Assembly (NCBI GenBank): GCA_001599715.1
Contig: BCHU01000005.1
Coordinates: 1,240,001 to 1,304,000, forward strand
Direction of reading: 5' to 3'
Source: Phaeotremella fagi
Taxonomy: Eukaryota; Basidiomycota; Tremellomycetes; Tremellales; Phaeotremellaceae
DNA length: 64,000 nt
Shown: positions 23,833 through 34,965 of the stretch, in pieces
Numbering within the stretch: the first letter of the stretch is position 1
How the letters are laid out: the number at the start of each line of letters is the position of its first letter
Translations under genes and position numbers: made by a program
Notes under the pieces: generated by a model
Told to the model about the DNA's origin: nothing
Databases searched by the model: none
What the model saw: the letters and a program-made list of their open reading frames with translations, nothing else

Positions 23833-26045
23833 CTAAGCAGCTGCCTCGACGACTTCCGCGACACCAATAGTTTGATTTTCAGTCTTCAGCTTCTTCTTTC
23901 TACTTGAAGAACATTCAGGATTTATAGTCTCACTCCCACGCTTTACAGATTTACGTCCAGTAGGAGTTGAGGGTACAGCAGGTTTAACATCGTTACCACC
24001 ACTAACTTCAATTTTAGTTTCATCATCATCAAGTTCATCGACTTGGTCGTCATCTTCGTTATGCACTTGTTCGATCGTTTCGTGTTCCTCTTTAATCTGG
24101 AATCCTGTAGGTGGTTTAAATGGATGTTCATTCTTGATTCTTTCTATCGTTGAATAAACTTTCTTTTCCCAATCTAGATAATCGTCTAAAGCCTATTTTT
24201 TTTTATTAGTCCTTCGCTTGAAATGAGAGAGAGTAGGGTAGACATACCTCTTTAGCACCTTCTTCTAAAGTTTTCGCTTTTTCCCAAGTATCCTCTTCAG
24301 GTGTATAACCTTTCCATCTAACCCTGAAGAAACTGTTTTTATTTAATCTCGATCCCTCTCTACAAACGATTTTTTCAACTTCATAAACGTTCTCCTCTTC
24401 ATCACCGATTTTAGCCAATTTTTTTTGTTCCTCTTCGTAATCATGTAAGAAAGCTGCGCGACTAGCTGATTGGGTATGATTCTCTTGATCACACCATGCG
24501 GGCATCGAAGCTTCATCTGCTGATTGATCGAATTTCGGATGTGGGATATCGGCAACTGAAGAATAACCTTTTGAAAGATAACTGTTCACATATCTGTGAC
24601 ACCAACATAAAGCGTTTTCGAAATCTAAAACTCTCATCCCTGGTCTGATTCCAGGTACTTCCGAAGCGTAAGGTGGATCTTCACCTAATCTAGCCCAATA
24701 TCTAAATTGATTTTCATATAACCAGAGTAAACCTGCGTCCTCCATTCTTGGAGAGTTTATCGTCTGTTTACCAAACATTCTTTGAAGAAATTTACGAGCA
24801 CCAGGTCCACATGTTGCGAAGTTCCTGTAGAACCATTTAAAGTTATCTGTATTGTTGAAATTGCATAGCATGCAGAGTGACAAGAAACCTCCAAATGTTG
24901 GTACGGTCCTGATGGTCGTACTAGCGTCGATTGCGTAGATTCCACAAGATTTCAACCGTTCAGGCATACCCATTTCCATTAACGCTTTAACCATCCTAAG
25001 TGAGGCTGCGTAATGAATGATTTTTTCAGTTTTCTTGAAATGCCATGTAGGTGGGACCAGCTGAAATGAGGATGTGTAAATCACTTCACCGCGGACTATC
25101 GATTTATCATGTAGGATTGCTTCGTACTTCTCTAAATCGAATTTCTTCCATGAAGGGATTTCACCAAGTTTCTCGTTAAGTTCGTTCCAAGTAGCGTCAA
25201 TGTAGAAAGCAGAATAGAGGAAAACTCGAACTAAAGAGGATTAGATGATGTCAAGGGAGCCAAAAGACTAGATAAAACTTACAACAAATTTCCTCGAGTG
25301 TTTGCTCCCCTTTCCCAATGATGTTTTCCTTCACATACTCACTACCCTTATCCAACTCTCGAAACACGTTTCCAATCTTAGTCTTCTGCATGGTTTCGTC
25401 TGCTGTTAGATCATCCCTTGCAACTCCTTCATTAAGTTTGACCCTCATTCTTTGTCTCTCTGCACAGAAGCGGAAAAACACGTAGATCCAATGATTATCG
25501 ATTTCCGTTTCAACAGGTGCTAAACCGTGAGGATACAACGTTGTCGTTTCTGTGTTTGAGGGTACGGATTTAACGGTTCGTTTCAGGTTGGACTTTTTTG
25601 ACGGAGTAGCTTGAGATGGGGAGTCAGAAAGTATATTGTTGGTCTTCTTCCGAATTTTACTTTTACTGGATGTAGGAGTTGCAGATGGAGTTGGGAAAGG
25701 TTGATATTCATCATCATCACTTTCATCTTCGACAACATAGATGTCGACGGGTAAATTCGTTTTCTTCCTTCTAGGTCTCCCTGTATCAGAGGTTGAAGCT
25801 GGTGGAGAAGGTGGTATTGAAGGCGTTAAAATTTCTGGAGACGCTGAAGATGATTCTGATACTGTTAAACTCGGTTGAGACGATGTTGAAGCGGTGACTA
25901 CCTCTTTTGTAGCAGTTGAAGTTGTAGCTGGAGTTTGGGCTTCCGTCTCCACCTCAGCCTCTCCAGAGTAATCATTCAAACTTTCGAGATCATCCTCTAT
26001 CTCCTCTGAGTGATTAGTTGAAGTCTTTGAGACCTTGTTGACCAT
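23833..26045 (-). CDS. Chromodomain protein with a 5-hmdU DNA kinase helical (HMUDK_hel)-like region
   Basis: 701 aa in three exons (26045-25283, 25230-24248, 24192-23833). Residues 1-180 are acidic and Ser/Thr-rich with an AT-hook-like GRPRRKK. Residues about 184-500 form a long helical region: FRFCAERQRMR, GNVFRELDKGSEYV, a CGPGARKFLQRMFG segment (about 395), then VLDFENALCWCHRYV. To my recollection this pattern matches fungal proteins annotated with the 5-hmdU DNA kinase helical domain, a family defined from phage thymine-hypermodification enzymes. A chromodomain follows (about 537-600: YEVEKIV, RWKGYTPEEDTWE, ALDDYL) with the Y/W/W aromatic-cage positions present, which predicts methyl-lysine histone binding. 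The tail is acidic, then KRG/RKKKLK nuclear-signal-like. No P-loop kinase domain is present. Enzymatic activity is unknown. Confidence 0.8.
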
Positions 26046-27336
26046 CTTTTGATGAGTATATATGGTGAGAGACTCATCCAAGTTATAGGGTGATCTGATT
26101 TCCGGAGATATGGCGAAACGAACTCAAACCCAAGTGGCGCCTCTTCCGTATCCGCAGTACCAAAGGTCTTGTACTTCTTTTCTTTGAACGTCGTGGTCTC
26201 AAGCAGAATCTAATCTTGGTTCCTCCAGAGGTTCCTTGAAACACCTGATCCATGATACATATCACTGGAAAAAGTAGCAGCGTTTTCCAGTAACAAACAT
26301 GGTGCCTTCTCCAAGTTCCGACGCTGCCACCCTTGATGACTTGTCTCTTGTCATCATTTCATAGTCTTTTTCCCACCCTATATAGACACTGGAATGTATA
26401 TCATGTTTTCTTTCTCATCCCCAAGCATTACCATAGTCTCAACTTCTTCAATCACGACCAATTTGGACCTGTAAGTCTAGACATTCTCTTAGGATCTTGT
26501 CTCGGCAATGTCCAACAGCCATCAATTGAATTATTGAAAGTTGGATGCCGTAATCCCAGATCTCCAACGTACGACGAGAGCTGTACCCGCCTTGGGTCAT
26601 TCACATGCTCTTGATATCGACCTCTTCATTTTCTTGTCTTTTTATTCCGATAAAGTTTCCTATTGAAATAAAGAAATGATCATGCTTGATGAATTAAGTT
26701 ATTGCTACTCCGCTGACATCTTTTCGTTTTGGTATCTCACTACTTTCCCCCTTATCTTAACAATAAAACGCGATCTACTAGCTTCGATTGCTGTGTATCT
26801 GAATTGAATTGATATATGTGAAAGATATTGACGTTGTTATGCTTGGTCGGTCGTGATTTGAAAGGAAATGAAAACTTGACTTTCTTTTCGCTTGGTTTTG
26901 ATCCGTGAGTACCTTTGTTTTCGTCTCCTTTCTTCAAAATTTCCGCACACCGGTGACACTGCCTCTAAGTGCTCTAGAACAATACTGAAAGTACGCAAAA
27001 CAACCTTTGACCACTCCTTTGACGGTTGGCTGAACAAAAGTGGAGCATTACATACTTCAACAATTTTCAACTCTCCCATCGTATTCCCCTGCGCTTCTGA
27101 TCCAGTCCAGCCGTCAAGCCATCGAAGTTGTTTACAAGATCTCTTTTTAACTGCTTCACTTTCATACTCGACTGTTGAACATCTATATCTTCCCAACCAC
27201 TCCATCGAATGGAGAAAAAAGCGTTTCAAAGGTGATAACAAGCTAAGGCAATCATTTTGCCGGTAAGTGAAACTTCCAAATCGTTTTCAAGATTGAACTG
27301 ATCCGAATCTACTGCTCAGAGCTTATTTTAGCTGTC
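26046..27336. other. Divergent intergenic region, 1.3 kb
   Basis: Lies between the chromodomain gene and the methyltransferase-like gene. Open frames on both strands at 26837-27266 overlap each other and show no conserved features, so they are treated as chance. TATATATACT occurs just upstream of the chromodomain gene start. Confidence 0.4.
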
Positions 27337-30106
27337 ATGAGTCGACCTTCTCAACCTACCAAACTGCCCCCGATACCTATACAAACAAATCCTATATCAG
27401 CAGAATACCCTCTTTACACTCCCAAACTTTCGCTTCCATTGTCTTCAACTCAACTCACCCTTCCATTGAAGCCTGAACGAGCGCCTTCACCGCTCGGAAG
27501 AACCTCTACTCATATCAGAGCTCAATCTGATACGGATGGAAGGGGGAAGGCGCCTTTCGTATGGCGTGAATCGTCCCCTACTATCGCTAGTCAGGTATCA
27601 CCATTACCAACTACTCCTACAACCATGGGAGGCGATCATCGCTCATGGGGGAATTTAGGAAGAAATTATCCTTCAATGACGGTTATGCTCTCACAAACAT
27701 CTTCCCCTACTATATCTGAACGACCACTCCCTTCTCCCCAAAGTGATACTCGACATTCCACTACCATGCATCGCGAACATAGTCGATCAGCCTCGGTCGG
27801 CTCAAATACCAGATCACTCAGTACCACAAGAGCCACGAGTCCCTTCTCATCCTCACAAAGTCGTTTGGTTTCCAATGGTCACGGTAAAAACCTTCGATGT
27901 TCACCAGATTGTAAAGCAGCAGAACCAGCTTATGGATTTCTCAAATTGATAATTGGAAGAGCTAGTGCAGCGGGTGTTAAACATCTAATCTTAAATCCGC
28001 AAGAAGAAGATAATTTAAGAACAGAAGTTGAATTGGTAATACCGAAAACTCCTGATCGAGTCAAGAGACCAGATCTACAAACCAGGCGTAGTCAAACGAG
28101 ACAAAGTCCCAGAGGACCTGAACCACTTTCTTTTGATGGAGGGAACGATCTGAAACGGTTAGTCTTTGATAAGAGGTCATTGGAGATGACTCCACCTTTA
28201 CCAACCGGTCGAAGTCATACTTCAGAAGGCTACTTTTCAGCTACACCACAATACGACACAGGCTCCTCGAGTTTAGTTTCTGTATCACCAGAGTCTCAAA
28301 GATCAGATATGGTACCTGAACCTGAATTCGAATATCTACAAAGTCCAAATGATCCACCAAGAGGAGTCTTCAATTTCGCAACAGACGAGAATAAACAATA
28401 CGGTTTACTATTCGACCCAACTCCTGGACCAACGAAACTCGATTTCTCAAAACACGAAACTAGATCTGTTTCTGAACCTTTCCATAGATCAAATGGTTCC
28501 CCTTTCTCAAATAATATAACACCATTGGCAAATACTTTCAATAAACGGGATCACGGTGATGGTAACGATTTAGCTTCGTATCTTGGGCCGCAGATGGCGG
28601 CAACGTTACGACAAAGATTACAAGGTAGTCATGAGTCGCCTTCCAATCATAGAGGCACACCTCTGAAACCGGAGATATTGACAGAATCTCAGTGGTCTTT
28701 CAATGAACCTTTGGCTGATGTTATTGGTAACACTGTCCGTGAAGTTTTGGGTTGGCAGTATGAACAAGAGGGAGAATACAAAGTTGCAGAGTAAGTTCAA
28801 ATGGATAAAAATGATCAAAAGCTCATCTGTCAGATATGGTTGTTCGATGGATGGACCAAACGCCGCACTTCAAGAGGTGATTTCATCAATTGCATCATAC
28901 CCTTCACCTAAATCTGGCAAGAAACAAGCAATCTCAGTCATACATCAATGTTCGCCGACCTTCGACATTCGCGCTTTACAAGCAGCTATCAATGATCATC
29001 CTACATCATACATGAAATCCGATGCCATTCCACGTCCAACGATATATTCATCTTTCACGTTTTCGAAATTCGGTGCTAAAGTTTTCCCACCACGTTATAT
29101 CGACGTGGGTATTGGATCCGGGTTATCGAAATTGAACAGCACACCACCTGTTCGACCTATGCATTCAGCTAAAGCAATAGCCGAAGAACGTGATCATCTG
29201 GCAGAGAAGGAGTTAACTTATTGGCTTAAAGCTAGAGCTCGTGAGATCAAACCTGGTGGTACACTTGTTTTCCATTTCACCGTTCGAACATGCGAAACCG
29301 ATCCAAATTGTGTAGATCCATCACCACCTCTGGCCTCACCTTTCACATCATCTCTTTCTTTACCTACTTCACCTCATTACGAAACTATCTCTTTATCGAC
29401 TTCAACACCACTACCCAGTCCACCAATATCGAACGGTCACACCAAAAGATCCAGACCTGATATTTGGCAAGTAATGTCAAGAGCTCTAGGTCCAGCTATC
29501 CAGCGTCTCGTAACATTAGGTGAAGTCAGGACTCATATCGCACCCATGCTCGTTGATGTTTCATTCTGGCCGAGAAAACTTCAAGCAGCCAAGAAAACTT
29601 TTAGTAAACTTTCGGATTGGGAGATTGTTTATCCGGCTGATATAGATACTTCTATCGAGGATATTGATAGTTACCCTTTACATGAGAAACTTGAATGGGC
29701 AAAGAACGGGGTCAGGTTACGTAAAATCACTCATCCTGCTTGGACAGCTTATCTTGAAGGTAGTATCGATAGATCAGCTTATGCCAGAAGGGTAGCTACT
29801 TATTGTAGATCAGGTAAGTTAAGGAGAATAAAAGAGTTCCCATAAACTGACTATTCCTCTAGTTTACGAAGAACATCTTAAGAAGGTCTTACGTGAAAAG
29901 GGGAAAATGGACGTTGCACAATCAGAATCCACCGTTCAAGAACTAGTAAGTCTACTAGAAGATCACCTGAATGCATTGAAAATCCTAACGAATTCCTCCA
30001 GTTCAGCGTGTTGTTAGAGAAATGTGAATCAGGAGCTTTGGACGCTTTGGAAATCGACATTGGAGTAGTGGTTTTACGTCGACGGGAGACGAATGTCGGT
30101 GATTGA
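27337..30106 (+). CDS. SAM-dependent methyltransferase-like protein (SABATH/Methyltransf_7-like) with long disordered N-terminus
   Basis: 873 aa, exons 27337-28790, 28834-29813, 29863-29945, 30002-30106. The first 480 residues are low-complexity S/P/T with a short ordered block around CKAAEPAYGFLKLIIGRA. The C-terminal part has a motif-I-like YGCSMDGPNAALQ, DIRALQAAINDHP, KVFPPRYIDVGIGSGLSKLN, and a post-I strand RAREIKPGGTLVFHF. This order resembles SABATH carboxyl methyltransferases, which methylate small-molecule carboxylates using S-adenosylmethionine. Substrate cannot be told. The motif I lacks the usual D/E-x-G-x-G-x-G, as is normal for SABATH enzymes. The first junction (GA|GTAAGT ... 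CAG|ATAT) falls right at the start of motif I. Confidence 0.6.
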
Positions 30107-30524
30107 TTTTTCTTTGTAGTTGGGAGATGCAAAATTATTGCATCACTTCTCATTCAAGCCAACGTCACGCTCATTGCGCAGTTGAGAACTGAAATCTTTT
30201 CGAGAGTGTTGTTTTTGTGGCATTTTCAAAAGTTGCCACTTTTTACAGATCGCCCTTTTTTTCAGATTTCGAAATGGACTGGATAGGGATGCTGTGAGAT
30301 AAAGTTAGAAGCACGTTGGGTACAAACTTAATTGGAAAAGTAGTTAGTAGTGTGATTATAACATATTGGTTCTTCGTTCATTTACACCATCAAAGTCAGT
30401 AAGTATTAATATTTACACGTTCAATACGTTAGCTGATGTGTGAGATCTAGTACAACGATATTTTAAACACTCGTCCAGTCATCCAGTTCTTTCGAATCAT
30501 CCTTTTAGCACATAGGAATCAATC
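30107..30524. other. Intergenic, no feature recognised
   Basis: A/T-rich spacer between two plus-strand genes. The end of the upstream gene and the promoter of the next must lie here. Nothing specific is seen. Confidence 0.5.
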
Positions 30525-31643
30525 ATGTCTTCTTTTATCGTTTCAGACAGTCCAAAATCGGCCATTTTCAACAGAGTTTCCAAACCAGTATTAAAGAAGA
30601 AGGTTTCCTTCGCGGAGAAAGAGGAAATCAAATAGTATGGTTGATCGATCATCTCGTTAGCTAGTTAACTGACCTTTACATTAGTTTTCTCAAGGAGAAG
30701 CCGGTGGTTACAAGAAAAATCAATTATTCACCACCCTGCCCTTCTCGTGATCTCGTTTCAGCTGGTATTGTATCTACCAGCAACATCGGAACATACGGTC
30801 GATCAATGATCGTGAACCGTCTACAAGTGTACAAAGAAAACCTCGATGTTCCGTAAGTCCGCTCAATTTCTCCTGAATCGAAATTGACAGAACGAAATAG
30901 TAAATACAACGGACTCATTGATGGAAGTAAGAAGAACCTCGATTACAACATCACTCTCCCTACCGATGACATTCGATATCATACCATCATTTTACGAGGG
31001 AGTGAATACTTTGATAAAAGTAGCGTTCCTATCTTCACACCAACGATTATCCTCTCCTCACCAAAAACCGACTCAAAAAGACCCTCATCTTTCAAATGGA
31101 AGTCCACGCAAGGGATTACCATTCAACCCAAGACCTGTTCCATGTTGCAAATCGGACGACGTATCCCATCAACTCAACTCTGCTATCTAGGTGAGGAACC
31201 TGATTTCGAACACCGCATGAGATACCATCTTGGGAGAAATATCGGTAAACCGATTCAATTTGATAGATCCATCCCAACCAGTAGGGATTATGACGAGTAA
31301 GCTGTTCGATCGTTATTTAAAATACCTTTGAAACTACAAAACTAACATAAGATTCATCTACAGTGATTTCGATTCGATTCCAAGACAAAAAAATCGCCGT
31401 CTCCAAAATTTCGAGAAGCCTCACAAATCAGATATCAACCTTCTTGGTCACGGCTGTATATACCCAATTACAAAATCATCAACGCAAACGTTTGTTTCGA
31501 AAGAATCCGTCTCTCGATTGCATCGGTCATCTACAACTTCTACTGTCGAGATCTACAAGGAGTATCCAGGTTCCCCCATCGTTGCTTTAACTTCAAAACC
31601 GAAAGGAAGCTCCTTCTTCTCTTTCCTTAGATTTGGATCATGA
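30525..31643 (+). CDS. Unknown protein with a possible PP1-docking motif
   Basis: 317 aa in four exons (30525-30634, 30685-30852, 30901-31296, 31364-31643), all phases consistent. Begins MSSFIVSDSPKSAIFNRVSK, then KKKVSFAEKEEIKYFLKEK. KKVSF fits the RVxF consensus for protein phosphatase 1 docking, and the phrase resembles PP1 regulator starts. The rest is basic and Ser/Thr-rich with no domain I recognise (GTYGRSMIVNRLQVY; LILRGSEYFDKSSVP-like stretch). It ends SSFFSFLRFGS. Function unknown; the PP1 idea is inference from one short motif. Confidence 0.6.
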
Positions 31644-32008
31644 CCTTTACTTGTGCTTCTGAATACCTGCTTCCAATCGTAGTTGATATAATAGATGATA
31701 CAGTATGTAGCAGGATTTGTCTTCAAAAATTTTCCATAACAAATTTGAGATCTTTGCGTTGATGCATAATGACTGTATACTGTACATATCGACTTCGATG
31801 GCATCGACTCAATATTCAGAAAGACATTCATTCCATTTTAGTATTCAATTCGATACTATAAAAATAGATATAAGAAACAGTAAACTACCTAAAGAAACAT
31901 TTTGACGAAATCCACAATGCTAAACCTGGTAACGTAAAAGAAAAAAAACAATGGGGTAGTGAAATAATTATAATGTCCATTTGCAAGGGGTATAAGATCT
32001 CTTCCAAC
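31644..32008. other. Convergent intergenic region
   Basis: A/T-rich 3' flanks of two tail-to-tail genes. A poly-A run at about 31,940. No gene seen. Confidence 0.5.
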
Positions 32009-34456
32009 CTAAAGAGCCTCCTTACTCCTCCGTTTCTTCATCCCGCTCTTCCCCCGTCCTTTCGATTTACTTTTCCTGGAAGCTCTTCGACCCCAATCAC
32101 CTAAACCCACACCATCCCTTGCATCCCATTCCTCACCTTCCAAAACCAGTTCACGGGGTGGTAAACCTGCCTCCCAAGCTCCCGGACTTAAGATCGCCAA
32201 GACCGGTGGATTCAATGGTGGAGTCACTGGTCGAGGGATATCTAACAAGTTGGAAGGGAGAGGTGGAACTTTGGCTACTGGTATCAACAATGCTGCGCGG
32301 AGTGATTTGATTGACCGTTGTCTTTTCGCTATCTGTTGAGGTTGGGGTTGAGGTTGTTGAGTTGGCTCTTCGTTGATGTCGTGTTCAACTGTTTCGTCTC
32401 TATTTCGAGGTGGAGTCGGTGGTTTATAAAAGAATGATTTCGAATAATCAATCGGTAATTCCGTTGATGGCTCTTCAACCAAAGGGTCTCTGGAACTTCC
32501 ACCAAGATCTAAAGAACTATTGAATCGAGAACCCCAATTTGGTGTTGTTTCATCGACCTTTTCTCCCCAACCCCAACCAGCTAGTTCACTTTGCGCACCC
32601 CAATCAAGTCGCGGGGAGAGAACAGGGCTAGTTCCATCGTCTTTGATTTCTGGTGAGCTCCTTTCTGGATACCCAACTACACCACGTAGAACTTGTAGTG
32701 AAGGTCGTAGACGAAGAGCCATATTCGTAACGGCTCCCACCGCAGCTACAACAGTAGTCGCAGTATTGAGCATAGGTATCGGTGGTAGATCTTCTGCTTC
32801 TGTCGAAGTTGAATCACAAATTACAGGAGTCGAATAAACAAGGGTTGGAGCAGCTGGAACAGCAGGAGATAATTTGAATGTTGGTAATAGGGGTGTGATT
32901 TGCGCATCAGTGGATACAGGTTGATATTCCGATTTCCCAAAGGCAGCACGAAGTGAACCGAACCAAGACGGTTTTGGTGTTACTCGGGATTGAGATTGAG
33001 AATTTAGCGATTGAAGATTAGGTGAAGATTTAGCTATCCTCAATTTTGTCGCGCGGTCTGCATACTTCATCACCTTCGGTGCAGGCTTAGATTCTTCCAT
33101 AAATCGTGAAACAGGTTCGGGTTCAGGTGAAGTAGAGGATCGAGTGATATGAGGACGAACTGATAAAACCGGTGTTGGAAGATCTATACTTGATGAAGGG
33201 GGCGAATCAAGTTCTTCGGAATATTCGACAGCATCAACCAGCATTTTACTGAAACTCTTTTCGACCCCCTTCATCTCCATCTCTTCGCTCTCTTCACTAC
33301 CGACTCGACTTCTTCCACCTGCACTTCCACTACTATCTGAACCTAAACTGAAAACATCAGGTGAATACGATGCGATTCCATATAGATCTTCATCATCTTC
33401 AGCTTGAGCTTCATAGTCAGATGGTAAAGGACAATAACCATAAGCGTCATCGTCCAAAGCAGTTGGTGGAGGTGGAGTATCGAAGATAGACGCTATAGCT
33501 TCAGGCGGTGCTTGATATGTGAACGAATTTAAATTGGATGAACGAGTTGGAGTTTCTGTAGACGTGGATTTATTTCTCGAAATCGGAGGTCGATCCTCCT
33601 GAGGTATCCTATACTTAGGAGATTCTCTCTCCAATTCCCAAGTTGATTTGACCTTTCTAACACCTTGACCACCAGTAGCTAAACCCAATCCAACAAGACC
33701 ACCTGAGACCTGACGTGAAGTTCCATTAAAATTCGTTGCAGGCGCACTTTCAACAATGACAACTTTATCTGGATTCTTCTTATTCAAACCCAAGGCAGCC
33801 AAACCACCACCCCACCAACTTTCAGCAGAAGAAGATGAAGGAGAAGTTTCTTTTTGTATTCTGTCATTTTGTACTGTTGAAGATATATCTTGAAGTGCCA
33901 ATGATCTTAGAATAGATGAAGACGATTTGATAGGTATAGTAGGTTCCGTAATATGTTGAATCCGATGTTCATGATGACCACCATTTTTATTTCGATTATT
34001 CGATTTACCATTAGAAACGTTTCTCGGTTGAAACCCATAAACCCCATATAAACTGTTGATCTCCTCATCATTCTCGATATCATCTTCATCAAACGTTTTC
34101 TTGATTTTGGGTTTACTTTTGATTCGTTCTGCTTCAGGTGTGAAGACTCTGGTTTCTTTGTAACCGGCCTTTTGAAGCATGTCAGCGAGAGAAGAATATT
34201 CGTGGAGGGTTGAATAAGTTGAAGAAGGGGGTGGAATCTCGTCGTCGATGGATGAAGATGTTTTTATAGTTTCTGTCTCTGTCTCTGGATCCGTCCCTTT
34301 CGTCGTTGGTTCATAACGTTTTGGCCTGTTTGGTCTTGATGGTCCTGAATTCGCTTGGGAGAGTGAAGAAGGGTATCTAACGGAATTGGATGTAGCTCCG
34401 TACTAGGCAGTGTGTCAGTTATTAATTCAAGAAACCATTAGACCAGTACATACCAT
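32009..34456 (-). CDS. Large disordered protein of unknown function
   Basis: 798 aa in two exons: an ATG-only exon 1 (34456-34454), then one long exon 34402-32009. It reads MYGATSNSVRYPSSLSQ ..., EYSSLADMLQKAGYKETRVF and INSLYGVYGFQPRN. There are Gly-rich patches (SWWGGGLAALGLNKK; GLVGLGLATGGQG), acidic runs and many S/P segments, then a basic C-terminus (KSKSKGRGKSGMKKRRSK). The ADMLQKAGYKETRVFTPE segment is the most conserved-looking part. No catalytic domain or membrane segment is visible, and the base composition matches its neighbours. Confidence 0.7.
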
Positions 34457-34965
34457 TTCACTTCAAGATAAGGAAAGAATACACGCAAGATTCAAAGCCC
34501 AGTCAAGTTAGATAATCAAAAGACTAAGATATCTGACCAGCCGCCAAAATCGATCCAGTCTGAATTGAGTTGAAGAAGTGTTTGATGTTGAGTGATGTTG
34601 AATGAACAAACACGCGTGGTGACGGGAGTGAGGTAGTTGAGAGTGATATATATCGTTAAGATCGTTATTGTCGTTTCGTGAGAGGTCGTTAACAAGAGGA
34701 GGTAGATATGAGTTAATGAATAACACCTTGTAGATTGAAGTGTTGTTTTGACTGCAGTAAGGTAACTCTAACTGCATAACTCAATTACAGTTACAGTTAA
34801 GACGCAAACAAACAACAACTTAATGCCGAACTTAATTCCGGCCTAAAGAAAATCAGCCGCGTAAGAGTGATGAATGTGGCGGTTGAGAGGATGTATACCG
34901 TCATAAGCCACATGCTATATGCTACATTCAATTATAAGTTAAGTAATCTAAGATATCTAAGAAGA
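34457..34965. other. Intergenic region upstream of the disordered-protein gene
   Basis: 5' flank of the minus-strand gene ending at 34456 and 3' flank of the MFS gene. It contains a small cluster of TTACAGTTACAGTTAA-type repeats near 34,785. Nothing else is supported. Confidence 0.45.

Noticed and set aside
26837..27266. Overlapping open frames on both strands upstream of the methyltransferase gene
   Set aside because: They are antisense to each other and neither has recognisable motifs or plausible splicing partners.
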